Notes: a model not told the origin generated them from the letters alone. 64,000 nucleotides of DNA from Shewanella mangrovisoli (GCF_019457635.1 NZ_CP080412.1:2232001-2296000), one strand, 5' to 3'. Positions 49,755 to 61,425 are shown, counted from the stretch's first letter. A program made the numbers and translations.

Positions 49755-52511
49755 ATGACTGATCTGGCATCATCTATTTCGCCAATTAATATCGAAGACG
49801 AACTAAAGAATTCGTACCTTGATTACGCCATGAGCGTCATCGTGGGACGTGCATTACCAGACGTGCGTGATGGCCTTAAGCCTGTGCATCGCCGCGTGCT
49901 GTTTGCCATGAGTGAATTGAAGAACGATTGGAACAAGCCGTACAAAAAGTCTGCCCGTGTGGTTGGTGATGTGATCGGTAAATATCACCCCCATGGTGAT
50001 TCGGCGGTTTACGATACTATCGTACGTATGGCTCAGCCTTTCTCTCTGCGTTACACCTTAGTCGACGGTCAAGGAAACTTCGGTTCGGTTGACGGTGACT
50101 CCGCAGCGGCAATGCGTTATACCGAAATCCGTATGGACAAGTTAGCGCACCAGCTCCTCGCCGATCTTGAAAAAGAAACCGTTGACTATGTGCCCAACTA
50201 CGATGGCACAGAACAAATTCCCGCTGTATTACCGACACGTGTCCCTAACCTGTTAATCAACGGTTCATCGGGTATTGCGGTCGGTATGGCGACTAACATT
50301 CCGCCTCATAACTTAACCGAAGTCGTTAAGGGCTGTTTAGCACTGATCGCCGATCCTGCGTTGTCTATCGAACAGTTGATGGAACATATTCCAGGCCCAG
50401 ACTTCCCAACGGCGGCGATTATCAATGGCCGTAAAGGCATTATCGATGCGTATAAGACGGGCCGCGGCCGCGCAGTGATGCGCGCACTGGCTGAAGTCGA
50501 AACCGAAGATAACGGCCGTGAACGCATTATCGTCACCGAAATTCCTTATCAGGTGAACAAGGCTAAACTCATCGAGAAAATCGCTGAGTTAGTCAAAGAT
50601 AAGAAGATTGAAGGCATCAGCGGCCTGCGCGACGAGTCTGACAAAGACGGTATGCGCATCGTTATTGAAATCAAACGCGGTGAAGTGGGCGAAGTTGTTC
50701 TGAACAACCTCTATGCCCAGACACAAATGCAATGTTCTTTTGGTATCAACATGGTGGCCTTGACCAATGGTCAGCCTAAGTTGTTCAACTTAAAAGAAAT
50801 GCTCGAATGCTTTATCCTGCACCGCCGTGAAGTGGTGACCCGCCGTACCGTATTCGAACTGCGTAAAGCGCGCGAACGTGCCCATATCCTTGAGGCATTA
50901 GCGGTCGCACTCGCCAACATCGATCCGATTATTGCGCTGATCAAAGCCTCGCCAACCCCAGCTGATGCCAAAGTCAAACTGGTTGAACAGGGTTGGGCAC
51001 TTGGCCATGTACAGGGCATGCTTGAAAAAGCAGGTGACGATGCGGCGCGTCCTGAATGGTTAGAGCCAGAATTCGGCATCCGTGATGGCTTATATTACCT
51101 GACTGAGCAGCAGGCTCAGGCAATCCTAGAGCTGCGTTTACACCGCTTAACTGGTCTTGAGCACGACAAGATCATCGCTGAATACGAAGAGCTGCTCGAG
51201 TTCATCGCGGGTCTGCTGTTTATTCTGCGCAGCCCTGAGCGTTTGATGGAAGTGATCAAAGAAGAGCTGGAAGAAATTCTGGCCGAATACGGTGATGCAC
51301 GCCGCACTGTCATCAACGCCAACGAAATTGATATGAGTCTTGAAGACTTAATCAACGAAGAAGACGTGGTTGTGACCCTGTCACATTTAGGTTACGCCAA
51401 GTACCAACCGCTGAGCGATTACCAAGCCCAGCGTCGTGGTGGTAAGGGTAAAGCCGCTACTAAGGTGAAAGACGAAGATTTCGTTGAAAAACTGCTGGTT
51501 GCGAACACCCACGATACAATTCTGTGCTTCTCAGATTTCGGTAAGATGTACTGGCTCAAGGTCTATCAATTACCGCTTGCGAGCCGCACATCGCGCGGTC
51601 GTCCGATTGTCAACTTACTGCCGCTGTCCGATGGTGAGCGCATTACGGCGATTCTACCAGTGCGTGAATACGCAGAAGATAAGTACATCATCATGGCGAC
51701 CTCTAACGGTACCGTGAAGAAGACTGCATTGACGGCTTACAGCAACCCACGCGCTAACGGCATTATCGCCGTGAATCTGAAAGACGGTGACCAGCTGATC
51801 GGTGTCGATATCACCAATGGTGATGATGAGATCATGTTGTTCTCGAACGAAGGTAAAGTGGTTCGCTTTAAAGAAGGCGAAGAAGTGGCTGTTCTCGATG
51901 AAAACGGCAACCCAGTGCTGGACGAAGAAGGTAACCCACAGATCAACTTCAAGGGCGTGCGTCCAATGGGCCGTGGCGCGACCGGTGTTCGCGGTATTAA
52001 GCTCGAAGAAGGTCAAAGAGTGGTGTCTCTCATCGTACCTAAGGGCGATGGCGCTATCTTAACCGTGACCGAAAACGGTTACGGTAAACGTACTGAACTG
52101 TCTGAATACCCATCGAAGAGCCGCGCGACCAAAGGTGTGGTATCGATCAAGGTGAGCGAGCGTAACGGTGCGGTGGTTGGCGCGGTACAAGTTGGCGGTA
52201 ATGACGAAATCATGCTGATCAGCGATAAAGGTACCTTAGTCCGTACGCCTGCGAACGGTGTGTCTATCATCGGCCGTAACACCCAAGGTGTGACCATTAT
52301 CCGTACCGCAAGTGACGAGAAAGTGGTTGGTCTGCAACGTATCGATGAGATCCAAGGCGACGAAGATGAAGTCGAGCTGGATGAAAACGGTATGCCAATC
52401 GTCCCAGTTGTTGTTGAAGGTGACTCTGTTCAAGAAGAGCCTTTAGAAGATGAACTGGAAGAAGAATTAGACGAAGACGAAGAGCTTGACGACGAGCAAG
52501 ACGAAGACTAA
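49755..52511 (+). CDS. gyrA: DNA gyrase subunit A
   Basis: 918 residues from the ATG at 49755 ([20 protein letters not shown]), 26 codons inside the longest open frame; AGGGGA lies 11 bases upstream. Breakage-reunion domain with catalytic Tyr in [11 protein letters not shown]; the quinolone region [19 protein letters not shown] has the wild-type Ser83 and Asp87. GyrA-box QRRGGKG at the start of the C-terminal beta-pinwheel, which repeats six blades. Between blades there is an acidic insert ([20 protein letters not shown]). The end is a strongly acidic tail of about 40 residues. A perfect terminator follows. Confidence 0.98.
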   Translation: MTDLASSISPINIEDELKNSYLDYAMSVIVGRALPDVRDGLKPVHRRVLFAMSELKNDWNKPYKKSARVVGDVIGKYHPHGDSAVYDTIVRMAQPFSLRYTLVDGQGNFGSVDGDSAAAMRYTEIRMDKLAHQLLADLEKETVDYVPNYDGTEQIPAVLPTRVPNLLINGSSGIAVGMATNIPPHNLTEVVKGCLALIADPALSIEQLMEHIPGPDFPTAAIINGRKGIIDAYKTGRGRAVMRALAEVETEDNGRERIIVTEIPYQVNKAKLIEKIAELVKDKKIEGISGLRDESDKDGMRIVIEIKRGEVGEVVLNNLYAQTQMQCSFGINMVALTNGQPKLFNLKEMLECFILHRREVVTRRTVFELRKARERAHILEALAVALANIDPIIALIKASPTPADAKVKLVEQGWALGHVQGMLEKAGDDAARPEWLEPEFGIRDGLYYLTEQQAQAILELRLHRLTGLEHDKIIAEYEELLEFIAGLLFILRSPERLMEVIKEELEEILAEYGDARRTVINANEIDMSLEDLINEEDVVVTLSHLGYAKYQPLSDYQAQRRGGKGKAATKVKDEDFVEKLLVANTHDTILCFSDFGKMYWLKVYQLPLASRTSRGRPIVNLLPLSDGERITAILPVREYAEDKYIIMATSNGTVKKTALTAYSNPRANGIIAVNLKDGDQLIGVDITNGDDEIMLFSNEGKVVRFKEGEEVAVLDENGNPVLDEEGNPQINFKGVRPMGRGATGVRGIKLEEGQRVVSLIVPKGDGAILTVTENGYGKRTELSEYPSKSRATKGVVSIKVSERNGAVVGAVQVGGNDEIMLISDKGTLVRTPANGVSIIGRNTQGVTIIRTASDEKVVGLQRIDEIQGDEDEVELDENGMPIVPVVVEGDSVQEEPLEDELEEELDEDEELDDEQDED

Positions 52512-52524
52512 TTCGAGAGTATGA

Positions 52525-52557
52525 AAACGAGCGTCCAATTGGACGCTCGTTTTTTTC
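52525..52557 (+). terminator. Terminator of gyrA
   Basis: Perfect palindromic stem AACGAGCGTCC/GGACGCTCGTT around AATT-type centre followed by TTTTTT, 16 bases after the stop. Confidence 0.94.
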
Positions 52558-52616
52558 ATGGCAACGTTTTATTTTATGAATTCTAATATCATGGTTTGTA
52601 AATAAGGAGAGTGGTA

Positions 52617-53708
52617 GTGAGCGCGATTTATAATTTCTGTGCAGGTCCTGCGATGTTACCCGCAGCGGTAATGAAAAAAGCACAACAGGAATTACTCGAT
52701 TGGAATGGGCTAGGTGTCTCCGTGATGGAAGTCAGCCACAGAGGTAAGGAATTTATCGCGCTGACCAAGCAAGCTGAGGCGGATTTACGCGAGCTGATGC
52801 ACATTCCACAGAACTATCATGTGTTGTTTATGCACGGTGGTGGTCGCGGTCAGTTCTCTGCCGTTGTGAATAATTTTTTAGGCAACCAAGGCCGAGCCCT
52901 GTATTTAGTCAGTGGTCAATGGTCTTCTGCAGCATTAGCCGAAGCACAAAAGCTAGCGGGCGACGCGCAAATTGATAGCCTTAACATTGTTGAAAAACAG
53001 AATAGACTCAATGCAGTAGTGCTGCCTGTTCTGCATAAGATAGATGCCGATTACCGTTATGTGCACTATTGCCCAAATGAGACAGTTGATGGTATCGAAA
53101 TTTTTGATGAGTTAGACAGTCCATGGCCGATTGTCGCCGACTTATCATCTACCATTATGTCTCGCGAAATCGATGTCAGTCGTTACGGCTTAATCTATGC
53201 TGGTGCGCAAAAGAACATTGGTCCTTCGGGCTTATCAATTGTGATAGTGCGTGATGATATGTTGAAACTGCCGAGTTTAACCCAATCATCCATCATGGAT
53301 TACCGTTTAGCGGTGGAGCATGACTCCATGTTCAACACGCCGCCAACCTTTGCTTGGTACTTAGCGGCCGAAGTGTTTGCCTGGCTCAAATCCTTAGGTG
53401 GTGTGGCAAGTATCGCGAAAATCAATCAGCAAAAAGCGCAAATGCTGTATGCCTGTATCGATGCCAATCCTTTCTATAAAAATGGTGTCGTCGCGGCAAA
53501 CCGCTCACAAATGAACGTGACTTTCCAACTGGCGGATGAATCCCTTGATGGCGCCTTCTTAAAAGAGGCCGAAGCGGCGGGCCTAGTGGCCTTAAAAGGG
53601 CACCGAATCGTTGGTGGCATGCGTGCCAGCCTTTACAATGCGATGCCACTTGAAGGTGTCGCCGCGCTGGTGAGCTTTATGAACGAATTTGCGGCAAAGC
53701 ATAGCTAA
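52617..53708 (+). CDS. serC: Phosphoserine aminotransferase
   Basis: 363 residues from the GTG at 52617, 6 bases after AAGGAGA; the GTG two codons earlier (52611) touches the ribosome binding site. Starts [18 protein letters not shown] lysine in [13 protein letters not shown], substrate residues in [12 protein letters not shown] and the C-terminal [17 protein letters not shown]. It makes phosphoserine for serine and also acts in pyridoxal phosphate synthesis. Between two terminators, hence monocistronic here. Confidence 0.97.
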   Translation: MSAIYNFCAGPAMLPAAVMKKAQQELLDWNGLGVSVMEVSHRGKEFIALTKQAEADLRELMHIPQNYHVLFMHGGGRGQFSAVVNNFLGNQGRALYLVSGQWSSAALAEAQKLAGDAQIDSLNIVEKQNRLNAVVLPVLHKIDADYRYVHYCPNETVDGIEIFDELDSPWPIVADLSSTIMSREIDVSRYGLIYAGAQKNIGPSGLSIVIVRDDMLKLPSLTQSSIMDYRLAVEHDSMFNTPPTFAWYLAAEVFAWLKSLGGVASIAKINQQKAQMLYACIDANPFYKNGVVAANRSQMNVTFQLADESLDGAFLKEAEAAGLVALKGHRIVGGMRASLYNAMPLEGVAALVSFMNEFAAKHS

Positions 53709-53794
53709 GCCAAGTAATGAAGTTTACCTAACTTGCTTAACTCGCTGACTGATACGCGTCGAATAAAGTCAGTTTTAACAGCCTAAGGTGAGAC

Positions 53795-53824
53795 AAAAAA
53801 CGAATGCCTAGGCATTCGTTTTTT
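53795..53824. terminator. Bidirectional terminator between serC and the aminotransferase gene
   Basis: Exactly palindromic over 30 bases: AAAAAACGAATGCC, TA, GGCATTCGTTTTTT. Serves both convergent genes. Confidence 0.95.
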
Positions 53825-53950
53825 ATTGGTTGCATAAAGCTTAATACTTATTTAAAGCTGGTACTTATGTCAAAACTAGCACTGAGCAATAGCAGAAGTG
53901 TAAGGCTAGGGGACTTAGGCCAACTCAGGCGCTTCATCCCAACTGTCTCG

Positions 53951-55141
53951 TTACAGTACTTTAGCAATCGATTTGGCTAAGTAATCCACATTGTCTTCGC
54001 TTATGCCTGCAATGCTAATGCGGCTCGAACCCACCATATAAATGCTGAATTCTTTCTGCAGACGTGCCACTTGCTCAGGATTAACCCCTAGGAAGGAGAA
54101 CATACCTTTTTGGCGTGCGATAAAGCCAAAGTCACGCTCAACGGCATTGGCTTTGAGTTTTTCGACTAAAATCGCGCGGTTACCATTGATGCGGTCACGC
54201 ATCACTTTGAGCTCATCTAACCACTCTTGCTTTAATTCTGCCGAACCGAGAATGGTTTCAACAATTGCCGCGCCGTGGGCTGGTGGCATGGAGTACAGAC
54301 AGCGAACCACGTAAAGCAGTACAGAGTGCGCGATGTTTGCCGTGTTCGCATCCTTTGCAACCACAGAGCATGAACCGATACGCTCACGGTACAGACCGAA
54401 GTTTTTCGAGCAAGAGCTACACAGGATCATATTATCGACAGCAGCGGCCATTTTACGCACGCCATAGGCATCGATATCAACACCATCACCAAAACCTTGG
54501 TAAGCCATGTCGATAAGCGGGGTAAAACCTTGCTCCTTGGTGAGGGCAACCACTTTATCCCATTGCTCTGTCGTTAAATCCATCCCGCTCGGGTTATGGC
54601 AACAGGCGTGGAACAGCACCACATCGTTCGGACCAATCTGCGCAAGCGCGCTGAGCATCTCATCAAACTTTAACGATTTAGTGTCGTAATTATAGTAAGG
54701 GTAGGTTTTAACGGTAATGCCTGCCGCTTCAAACAAACCTGTGTGGTTCGCCCAGGTGGGATCGCTTACCCATAGCACCGCATTAGGATTGCAGCGTTTA
54801 ATAAAATCACCGGCAACGCGCAGGGCGCCCGTACCACCAGGAGTGGATACAGTACGAATGCGGTTGGCGATGATCGCGCTGTGATCACTGCCAAAGGCTA
54901 ATTCTGTTATCAGGGTATTAAACTGAGGCGAACCGGTTGGGCCGATATACACTTTGGTAGTTTCAGTGTCTAAACGGAATTTTTCGGCTTTTTTCACGCA
55001 ATTAAGGATGGGAGTGTTTCCCGCGGGATCCTTATATACGCCCACACCTAAGTCGACTTTTTGAGGATGTGAGTCTTCACGGTATTGGGTTAATAGGCCG
55101 AGGATAGGATCCGCAGGCATTGCGACGAGTGAGTTAAACAT
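53951..55141 (-). CDS. Aromatic/aspartate aminotransferase (class I, TyrB/AspC type)
   Basis: 396 residues, the usual length. PLP lysine in CSSCSKNFGLYRERIG, Asp/Tyr pair in PLIDMAYQGFGDG, FHACCHNPSGMDL, and the C-terminal Arg in YMVGSSRISIAGIS. It swaps amino groups between aspartate, glutamate or aromatic amino acids and their keto acids; AspC and TyrB cannot be told apart by eye. Near serC and aroA, so a role in aromatic amino acid synthesis is plausible. Divergent from aroA. Confidence 0.93.
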   Translation of the reverse strand: MFNSLVAMPADPILGLLTQYREDSHPQKVDLGVGVYKDPAGNTPILNCVKKAEKFRLDTETTKVYIGPTGSPQFNTLITELAFGSDHSAIIANRIRTVSTPGGTGALRVAGDFIKRCNPNAVLWVSDPTWANHTGLFEAAGITVKTYPYYNYDTKSLKFDEMLSALAQIGPNDVVLFHACCHNPSGMDLTTEQWDKVVALTKEQGFTPLIDMAYQGFGDGVDIDAYGVRKMAAAVDNMILCSSCSKNFGLYRERIGSCSVVAKDANTANIAHSVLLYVVRCLYSMPPAHGAAIVETILGSAELKQEWLDELKVMRDRINGNRAILVEKLKANAVERDFGFIARQKGMFSFLGVNPEQVARLQKEFSIYMVGSSRISIAGISEDNVDYLAKSIAKVL

Positions 55142-55576
55142 GGCTCCATCTACCTTTTTGGTTATATTGCGACAACATGAATTGCAAAGAATATGCGTGA
55201 TTTATCGTTTGAAACCTAGAATAGCGTGGATAGATGAAAAATTTAAAGCAAAAACTGTGAACTATGGCCAATTAATCTGGCAAAAAAGCCTGCCAAAAAA
55301 CGCTTTAGATCACAATTTAACCGCTGATATTTTATATTTTTGTTATTTTTAGACTGACTTGAGTAATTTTCCGGTTTAAAAAGCCGTTTTTTAGCAAAAA
55401 ACGGTTGAATCCTGCGTCACTATCGGTAATTTTATAACGACGAAGCACCAACAAGGTCCCCAATCTCCTTTAATTTGTAATCTTAACTTGACGCTATGTA
55501 GCGTGAGGTTGCCATTTACCTATTTTCAATCAGCGTACCGTCGATGGTTACGCCCTAAGAGAAAGAAGATTTATTC
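55142..55576. other. Divergent region between the aminotransferase gene and aroA
   Basis: The 435 bases are AT-rich. They hold a perfect 9-bp inverted repeat (55384-55404) and runs of A/T near 55290-55340, but no clear TyrR box (TGTAAA-N6-TTTACA). A 70-codon open frame at 55140-55352 has no ribosome binding site or protein-like features and is not called. Confidence 0.5.
55384..55404. repeat. Inverted repeat upstream of aroA
   Basis: Arms CCGTTTTTT and AAAAAACGG around AGC, about 170 bases before aroA. Terminator-like on the minus strand only in having A/T arms; could be an operator. Confidence 0.4.
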
Positions 55577-56857
55577 ATGAAGCAATTACGTCTTGAACCT
55601 GTTGTGCAAGTCCGCGGTGAGATCAACATTCCGGGCTCAAAAAGCATTTCTAACCGCGCGTTATTATTAGCGACCTTAGCCAAAGGCACCACTACGCTAA
55701 CCAATTTGCTCGACTCCGATGATATTCGTCATATGCTGGCGTCTTTAAAGCAGTTGGGCGTCGAATACCGCTTATCGCAAAATAATACTGTCTGTGAACT
55801 GACTGGCTTAGGCGGCGTGATTTCATCAGATACCGCGCAAACGCTGTTTTTAGGCAATGCGGGCACGGCGATGCGTCCATTGTGCGCTGCGCTCACCTTA
55901 GGCCGCGGCGAATTTACCTTAACCGGCGAACCGCGCATGGAAGAGCGCCCCATTGGTGACTTGGTCGATGCCTTAAAGCAATTGGGCGCCAATATTGTTT
56001 ACCTTAAGAATGAAGGATTTCCGCCTCTAACCATCAATGCAACCGGTCTTAACGGTGGCGATGTGGAAATTGCAGGGGATCTGTCTAGCCAGTTCTTAAC
56101 CGCGCTGTTAATGGTTGCCCCCCTCGCTAAGGGCAGTGTGAATATTCATGTCAAAGGTGAACTGGTTTCAAAGCCTTATATCGACATTACTTTAGCGCTG
56201 ATGGCACAGTTTGGCGTTCAGGTGATTAACCATGACTATGCCCGCTTTGAAATCCCTGCCGGGCAGCAGTATGTGTCTCCGGGGAAAGTGTTAGTGGAAG
56301 GGGATGCATCTTCGGCATCTTACTTTTTAGCCGCAGGAGCCATTAAAGGCGGCGAAGTGAAAGTCACGGGTGTAGGCCGTTTAAGCATTCAGGGCGATGT
56401 GAAATTTGCCGATGTGCTGGAAAAAATGGGCGCCGATATTGAGTGGGGCGATGATTACATTATTGCCCGTGGCGCAGCGTTAACCGCGGTTGATTTAGAC
56501 ATGAATCATATCCCCGATGCGGCGATGACCATTGCCACCGCGGCCTTGTTTGCTAAGGGCACAACCACCATTCGTAACATCTATAACTGGCGCATTAAAG
56601 AAACCGACCGATTAGCGGCGATGGCCACCGAGCTGCGTAAAGTGGGGGCCTTAGTGGAAGAAGGCCATGATTATATTCAAATCACCCCGCCAGCGGTGCT
56701 CAACACCGCAGAGATTGATACTTATAACGATCATCGCATGGCGATGTGCTTCGCCATGATGGCCTTTGCCGATTGCGGGATCACCATCAATGATCCCGAT
56801 TGCACCTCGAAAACCTTTCCAGACTATTTTGCCCAATTTGCCAGTCTCAAAGCCTAA
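55577..56857 (+). CDS. aroA: EPSP synthase (3-phosphoshikimate 1-carboxyvinyltransferase)
   Basis: 426 residues (E. coli 427). Sixth step of the shikimate pathway. Class I features: [20 protein letters not shown] near the start, [20 protein letters not shown] (the glyphosate-site Gly and Pro are those of the sensitive class), [38 protein letters not shown] and [21 protein letters not shown] hairpin GAAGCCGC/GCGGCTTC follows at 56901-56922. Next genes are cmk and rpsA, a widely conserved order. Confidence 0.98.
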   Translation: MKQLRLEPVVQVRGEINIPGSKSISNRALLLATLAKGTTTLTNLLDSDDIRHMLASLKQLGVEYRLSQNNTVCELTGLGGVISSDTAQTLFLGNAGTAMRPLCAALTLGRGEFTLTGEPRMEERPIGDLVDALKQLGANIVYLKNEGFPPLTINATGLNGGDVEIAGDLSSQFLTALLMVAPLAKGSVNIHVKGELVSKPYIDITLALMAQFGVQVINHDYARFEIPAGQQYVSPGKVLVEGDASSASYFLAAGAIKGGEVKVTGVGRLSIQGDVKFADVLEKMGADIEWGDDYIIARGAALTAVDLDMNHIPDAAMTIATAALFAKGTTTIRNIYNWRIKETDRLAAMATELRKVGALVEEGHDYIQITPPAVLNTAEIDTYNDHRMAMCFAMMAFADCGITINDPDCTSKTFPDYFAQFASLKA

Positions 56858-56900
56858 CCGCTTCCTGTAACAGACTGACTTAGGGTCATATCAAGATGAT

Positions 56901-56922
56901 GAAGCCGCATTTGAGCGGCTTC
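56901..56922 (+). terminator. Hairpin after aroA, weak terminator
   Basis: Perfect stem GAAGCCGC/GCGGCTTC with ATTTGA loop, followed by TAAACTTC rather than a T-run; termination may be partial. Confidence 0.45.
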
Positions 56923-57040
56923 TAAACTTCATAAAAAATCCACGGATTTTATTTGTATAGTATTGTACAATGCGGCGCGCTCATTTTCGGGGCTCTAGTT
57001 AAGAACTCACGGATGATGATTATTTTTTGCGGAGGAATGT

Positions 57041-57733
57041 ATGTCTGAACGGGCTCCTGTAGTCACAATCGACGGCCCAAGTGGTGCTGGTAAAGGGACA
57101 ATTAGCCAATTGTTGGCTAAACATCTCGGATGGCAACTACTTGATAGTGGTGCTATTTACCGAGTGCTTGCGTTAGCTGCAATTCACCACGATGTAGAAC
57201 TGGAAAATGAAGAATCCATCACCCTCCTTGCTGCGCACCTTGATGTGAAATTTTTAACCGGCAACGAGAAAGACCCAGTTCAAGTGATCTTAGAAGGTGA
57301 AGACGTCACTACTGCGATACGTACTCAAGAATGCTCAAATGCGGCCTCTAAAGTGGCGGCATTTCCCCGTGTGCGGGAAGCCTTATTACGTCGTCAACGT
57401 GCCTTTAGAACGGCACCCGGATTAATCGCCGATGGCCGCGACATGGGCACGGTTGTTTTCCCAACGGCATCGGCTAAATTATATTTAACTGCTTCTGCAG
57501 AGGAGCGGGCTCAAAGACGCTATAATCAGTTGCAGGACAAGGGCTTCGATGTTAATATCGAGCGCCTTTTAGCTGAAATTATCGAGCGTGACGACCGCGA
57601 TATGAATCGTCCAGTGGCCCCTTTGGTCCCTGCCGAGGATGCGCTCGTTATCGATACTAGCGATAAAGGTATTGATGAAGTACTTGAGCTTGCGCTCAAC
57701 TACATCAACCAAAAATTATCCCACAATAACTAA
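57041..57733 (+). CDS. cmk: Cytidylate kinase
   Basis: 230 residues, GGAGG 7-8 bases before the ATG. P-loop [16 protein letters not shown] (13-28), CMP-site residues in [34 protein letters not shown] and the lid [14 protein letters not shown]. It phosphorylates CMP and dCMP. Upstream of rpsA as in most proteobacteria. Confidence 0.97.
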
Positions 57734-57835
57734 GTTATTGTTTGGATAGGTATTCGTATTAAGGATGATACGGATAATTTGACTGACTCCACGTCTAGGA
57801 TTGACTGTGGTTTATTACATTAAAGTAACTTAAAC

Positions 57836-59503
57836 ATGACTGAATCTTTTGCTGATCTATTTGAACAATCCCTTCAAACTCTGGAATTCCGTCCAGGCTC
57901 TATCGTTCGTGGTACTGTAGTTGCTATCGAAAACGGTATGGTTCTGGTTGATGCAGGTCTGAAGTCTGAAAGCCCAATCCCAGCTGAACAATTCAAAAAC
58001 GCTCAAGGCGTTTTAGAAATCGCTGTTGGTGATGAAGTTGACGTAGCTCTTGACTCTGTTGAAGACGGCTTCGGTGAGACTCAACTGTCTCGCGAAAAAG
58101 CAAAACGTCACGAAGCTTGGATCGTTCTGGAAAAAGCTTACGAAGATGCTGAAACTGTAATCGGTATCATCAATGGTAAAGTGAAAGGCGGTTTCACTGT
58201 TGAATTAAACGGTATCCGTGCCTTCTTACCAGGTTCTCTAGTTGACGTGCGCCCAGTTCGCGACACCGCTCACTTAGAGTACAAAGAATTAGAATTCAAA
58301 GTTATCAAACTAGACCAGAAGCGTAACAACGTAGTTGTTTCTCGTCGTGCAGTTATCGAATCAGAAAGCAGCGCTGAGCGTGATGCACTGTTAGAAAACC
58401 TGCAAGAAGGTCAAGCAGTTAAAGGTATCGTTAAGAACCTGACTGACTACGGTGCATTCGTAGATTTAGGTGGCGTTGACGGTCTGTTACATATCACTGA
58501 TATGGCATGGAAACGCGTTAAGCACCCATCTGAAATCGTAAACGTTGGTGACGAAATCAACGTTAAAGTTCTGAAGTACGATCGTGAGCGCACTCGTGTG
58601 TCTCTAGGTCTGAAACAACTTGGCGAAGATCCATGGTTAGAAATCAGCAAGCGCTACCCAGAAAACACTAAGTTAACTGGTCGCGTAACTAACCTGACTG
58701 ACTACGGCTGTTTCGTTGAAATCGAAGAAGGCGTTGAAGGTTTAGTTCACGTTTCTGAAATGGATTGGACTAACAAGAACATTCACCCATCTAAAGTGGT
58801 TAACTTAGGTGATGAAGTTGAAGTTCTGGTTCTGGACATCGATGAAGAGCGTCGTCGTATTTCTCTAGGTCTGAAGCAATGTAAGACCAACCCATGGGAT
58901 GACTTCGCAACTCGTTACAACAAAGGCGACAAGGTTTCTGGTAAGATCAAGTCAATCACTGACTTCGGTATCTTCATCGGTCTTGACGGCGGTATCGATG
59001 GTTTAGTTCACCTGTCTGACATTTCTTGGAACGGCACTGGCGAAGACGCAGTATCTGAGTACAAGAAAGGCGACGAAATCCACGCAGTGGTTCTGTCTGT
59101 TGACCCAGAGCGCGAGCGCATCAGCTTAGGTGTTAAACAAACTGAAGACGATCCATTCAACGCTTACTTAGCTGACAAGAAGAAAGGTACTATCGTAAAC
59201 GGTACTGTTTCTGCTGTTGACGCTAAAGGTGTGACTGTTGAACTAGCTGACACTGTTGAAGGTTACATCCGTGTAGCTGACATCAGCCGTGAGCGCATCG
59301 AAGATGCATCTACTGTTTACTCAGTAGGTGACGCTATCGAAGCTAAGTTCATGGGTGTTGACCGTAAGAACCGTTCTATCAGCCTGTCAATCAAAGCGAA
59401 AGACGAAGCTGAAGAAAAAGAAGTAATGGCGACCTTGAATAAACAAGAAGACGCTGTTATTAGTAATGCAATGGCTGAAGCGTTTAAAGCAGCTCGCAAA
59501 TAA
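57836..59503 (+). CDS. rpsA: 30S ribosomal protein S1
   Basis: 555 residues with six S1 (OB-fold) repeats, starting near residues 20, 105, 190, 275, 362 and 449; the middle ones show the conserved GxVxxLTDYGxFV pattern ([60 protein letters not shown]). S1 brings mRNA to the ribosome. Codon use is strongly biased, as for a highly expressed gene. The start region AAGTAACTTAAAC has no Shine-Dalgarno sequence, which is also true of E. coli rpsA and is linked there to autogenous control. Confidence 0.98.
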   Translation: MTESFADLFEQSLQTLEFRPGSIVRGTVVAIENGMVLVDAGLKSESPIPAEQFKNAQGVLEIAVGDEVDVALDSVEDGFGETQLSREKAKRHEAWIVLEKAYEDAETVIGIINGKVKGGFTVELNGIRAFLPGSLVDVRPVRDTAHLEYKELEFKVIKLDQKRNNVVVSRRAVIESESSAERDALLENLQEGQAVKGIVKNLTDYGAFVDLGGVDGLLHITDMAWKRVKHPSEIVNVGDEINVKVLKYDRERTRVSLGLKQLGEDPWLEISKRYPENTKLTGRVTNLTDYGCFVEIEEGVEGLVHVSEMDWTNKNIHPSKVVNLGDEVEVLVLDIDEERRRISLGLKQCKTNPWDDFATRYNKGDKVSGKIKSITDFGIFIGLDGGIDGLVHLSDISWNGTGEDAVSEYKKGDEIHAVVLSVDPERERISLGVKQTEDDPFNAYLADKKKGTIVNGTVSAVDAKGVTVELADTVEGYIRVADISRERIEDASTVYSVGDAIEAKFMGVDRKNRSISLSIKAKDEAEEKEVMATLNKQEDAVISNAMAEAFKAARK

Positions 59504-59512
59504 TCGCCTGTT

Positions 59513-59538
59513 GTATGGGGAGTTTTTTCTCCCCATTA
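59513..59538 (+). terminator. Hairpin between rpsA and ihfB
   Basis: Stem ATGGGGAG/CTCCCCAT with a TTTTTT loop, no T-run after it; likely a partial terminator or mRNA stabiliser that allows some ihfB read-through. Confidence 0.5.
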
Positions 59539-59576
59539 GGTGACTGTGTTTGGCTTGATAATAGGGGATAGCTAGG

Positions 59577-59864
59577 ATGACAAAATCCGAACTGATCGAA
59601 AAACTCGCCACCAGGCAGTCGCAGCTGTCGGCGAAAGAGGTTGAAGGCGCAATCAAAGAGATGTTGGAGCAAATGGCAACGACATTAGAAAGCGGTGATC
59701 GTATTGAGATCCGTGGCTTTGGTAGTTTCTCGCTTCATTATCGTGCACCGCGTACTGGCCGTAATCCAAAGACTGGTTCATCAGTTGAATTGGAAGGCAA
59801 ATACGTCCCGCACTTTAAGCCAGGCAAAGAACTGCGCGAACGCGTTGACGCAGTTAATGTATAA
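59577..59864 (+). CDS. ihfB: Integration host factor subunit beta
   Basis: 95 residues, the standard length. HU/IHF fold: [20 protein letters not shown] at the start, [20 protein letters not shown] and TGRNPKTG, whose Pro intercalates to bend DNA. Pairs with IhfA (not in this window). Follows rpsA, as in E. coli. A strong terminator follows. Confidence 0.98.
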
Positions 59865-59875
59865 TTGACCGCATT

Positions 59876-59907
59876 ACAAAAAGCCTCCGTAAGGGGGCTT
59901 TTTTATA
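59876..59907 (+). terminator. Terminator of ihfB
   Basis: AAAAAGCCTCC/GGGGGCTTTTTT with a GTAA loop and T-run, 12 bases after the stop. Confidence 0.93.
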
Positions 59908-59987
59908 TCTAATGCAAGGCAAAGCTGGTCAGCTCAGTAAATTTCTTGGATAATCAGAAAATTGAAAGGCGTTTAAGGGAGTGCGAC

Positions 59988-60263
59988 GTGAAATCTTTTG
60001 TAGCGACAGTCCTTGTGGCACTGTTATTTATCGTGGCATTGATTTTTGGTGCGCGTAATGAACAAGTAGTGACGATCAGCTACTTTGTGGCTCAGGGTGA
60101 GTACCGTTTACCCGTAGTATTAGCCGTGGTTTTCTTTGCAGGCTTTATGTTGAGTTGGCTCGTGGCCAGCTATTATATTGTCAAACTTAAATTGGCTTTA
60201 GCGGCGACCAGAAAGAAATTAACGGTCCAAACCGCTAAAACTCCTCAAGGTGTAGACGCCTAA
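59988..60263 (+). CDS. lapA: Lipopolysaccharide assembly protein LapA
   Basis: 91 residues from the GTG at 59988, 6 bases after AAGGGAG; the longer TTG start (59946) adds a charged stretch ahead of the membrane helix and is unlikely. Two transmembrane helices (about 4-22 and 42-63) with FGARNEQVVTISYFVAQG between, the usual YciS pattern. It partners LapB in controlling LPS synthesis at the inner membrane. One base separates its stop from lapB. Confidence 0.93.
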   Translation: MKSFVATVLVALLFIVALIFGARNEQVVTISYFVAQGEYRLPVVLAVVFFAGFMLSWLVASYYIVKLKLALAATRKKLTVQTAKTPQGVDA

Positions 60264-60264
60264 T

Positions 60265-61425
60265 ATGCTTGAGATCCTCTTCCTGTTGCTTCCTATTGCT
60301 GCCGGTTACGGTTGGTATATGGGGCGGCGGAGCATAAGGCAAAACCAGAGTAATCAGCGTAAGCAATTAAGTCGTGATTATTTCACCGGCTTGAATTTCC
60401 TGTTGTCAAACGAGTCAGACAAAGCGGTCGACTTGTTTATCAGTATGCTCGATGTGGACGATGAAACCATCGATACCCATCTTTCCCTCGGGTCGTTATT
60501 CCGCAAACGCGGTGAAGTTGACCGCTCCATTCGTATCCATCAAAACTTAATCGCACGTCCCACACTCACCAATGAGCAGCGCGATATCGCGATGATGGAA
60601 CTGGGTAAAGATTACCTTGCCGCGGGGTTTTACGACCGTGCAGAAGAGATTTTCCTGAATTTGGTGAGTCAAGATGACCATAGTGAAGAGTCAGAGACGC
60701 AGCTGATTGCCATTTATCAGGTCATTAAGGAATGGCAAAAAGCTATCGATATCACCAAGCGCTTGAGTCGCAAGCGTCAGCAGGTGCTTAAACCGATTAT
60801 CGCCCATTTTTATTGCCAGCTTGCGGATGAAACCAGCGACGATGCCGACAAGATCAAGTTATTACAACAAGCATTAAAACAAGATCCTAAGTGCGGCCGA
60901 GCCTTACTCACACTTGCTAAAAAATTCCTCGACGCCAAGGATTACAACCAGTGTAAATCTATGCTGATGGCACTGAAAAAGGCTGACATAGAACTCTTTG
61001 CCGATGCTTTACCAACGGCCAAGCAAGTGTATCGTGATACCCAAGATAAAGAGGGCTATCAAGAATTATTAGCGGGCGCGATGGCCGAAGGGGCGGGCGC
61101 CTCAGTGGTGGTAGCGCTTGCTCAACATATGATTAGTCTCGATGAGATAAAAGCTGCTGAAAACATGGTGTTGGATGCTCTGTATCGCCATCCCACCATG
61201 AAGGGATTTCAGCACTTAATGCAGATGCACCTGCGTCAAGCAGAAGAAGGGCAAGCCAAACAAAGTTTGACTATGCTTGAGCAACTTGTTGAACAACAAA
61301 TTAAATTCCGTCCAAGTTATCGCTGTAAAGAATGCGGTTTCCCATCCCACACCCTGTATTGGCATTGCCCCTCCTGTAAAAAATGGGGCACCATTAAACG
61401 GATCCGTGGCTTAGACGGTGAATAA
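60265..61425 (+). CDS. lapB: Lipopolysaccharide assembly protein LapB (YciM)
   Basis: 386 residues. N-terminal membrane anchor (1-18), about nine TPR units (GLNFLLSNESDKAVDLFISM, LGSLFRKRGEVDRSIRIHQN, LGKDYLAAGFYDRAEEIFLN and on), and a C-terminal rubredoxin-like metal site CKECGF ... CPSCKKWG (about 353-376). LapB delivers LpxC to the FtsH protease and so limits LPS output. Operon with lapA; pyrF follows after 42 bases, as in E. coli. Confidence 0.96.
   Translation: MLEILFLLLPIAAGYGWYMGRRSIRQNQSNQRKQLSRDYFTGLNFLLSNESDKAVDLFISMLDVDDETIDTHLSLGSLFRKRGEVDRSIRIHQNLIARPTLTNEQRDIAMMELGKDYLAAGFYDRAEEIFLNLVSQDDHSEESETQLIAIYQVIKEWQKAIDITKRLSRKRQQVLKPIIAHFYCQLADETSDDADKIKLLQQALKQDPKCGRALLTLAKKFLDAKDYNQCKSMLMALKKADIELFADALPTAKQVYRDTQDKEGYQELLAGAMAEGAGASVVVALAQHMISLDEIKAAENMVLDALYRHPTMKGFQHLMQMHLRQAEEGQAKQSLTMLEQLVEQQIKFRPSYRCKECGFPSHTLYWHCPSCKKWGTIKRIRGLDGE

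Noticed and set aside
55140-55352. 70-codon open frame between the aminotransferase gene and aroA
   Set aside because: No ribosome binding site, unusual composition, and it overlaps the start of the divergent gene; it looks like promoter DNA.
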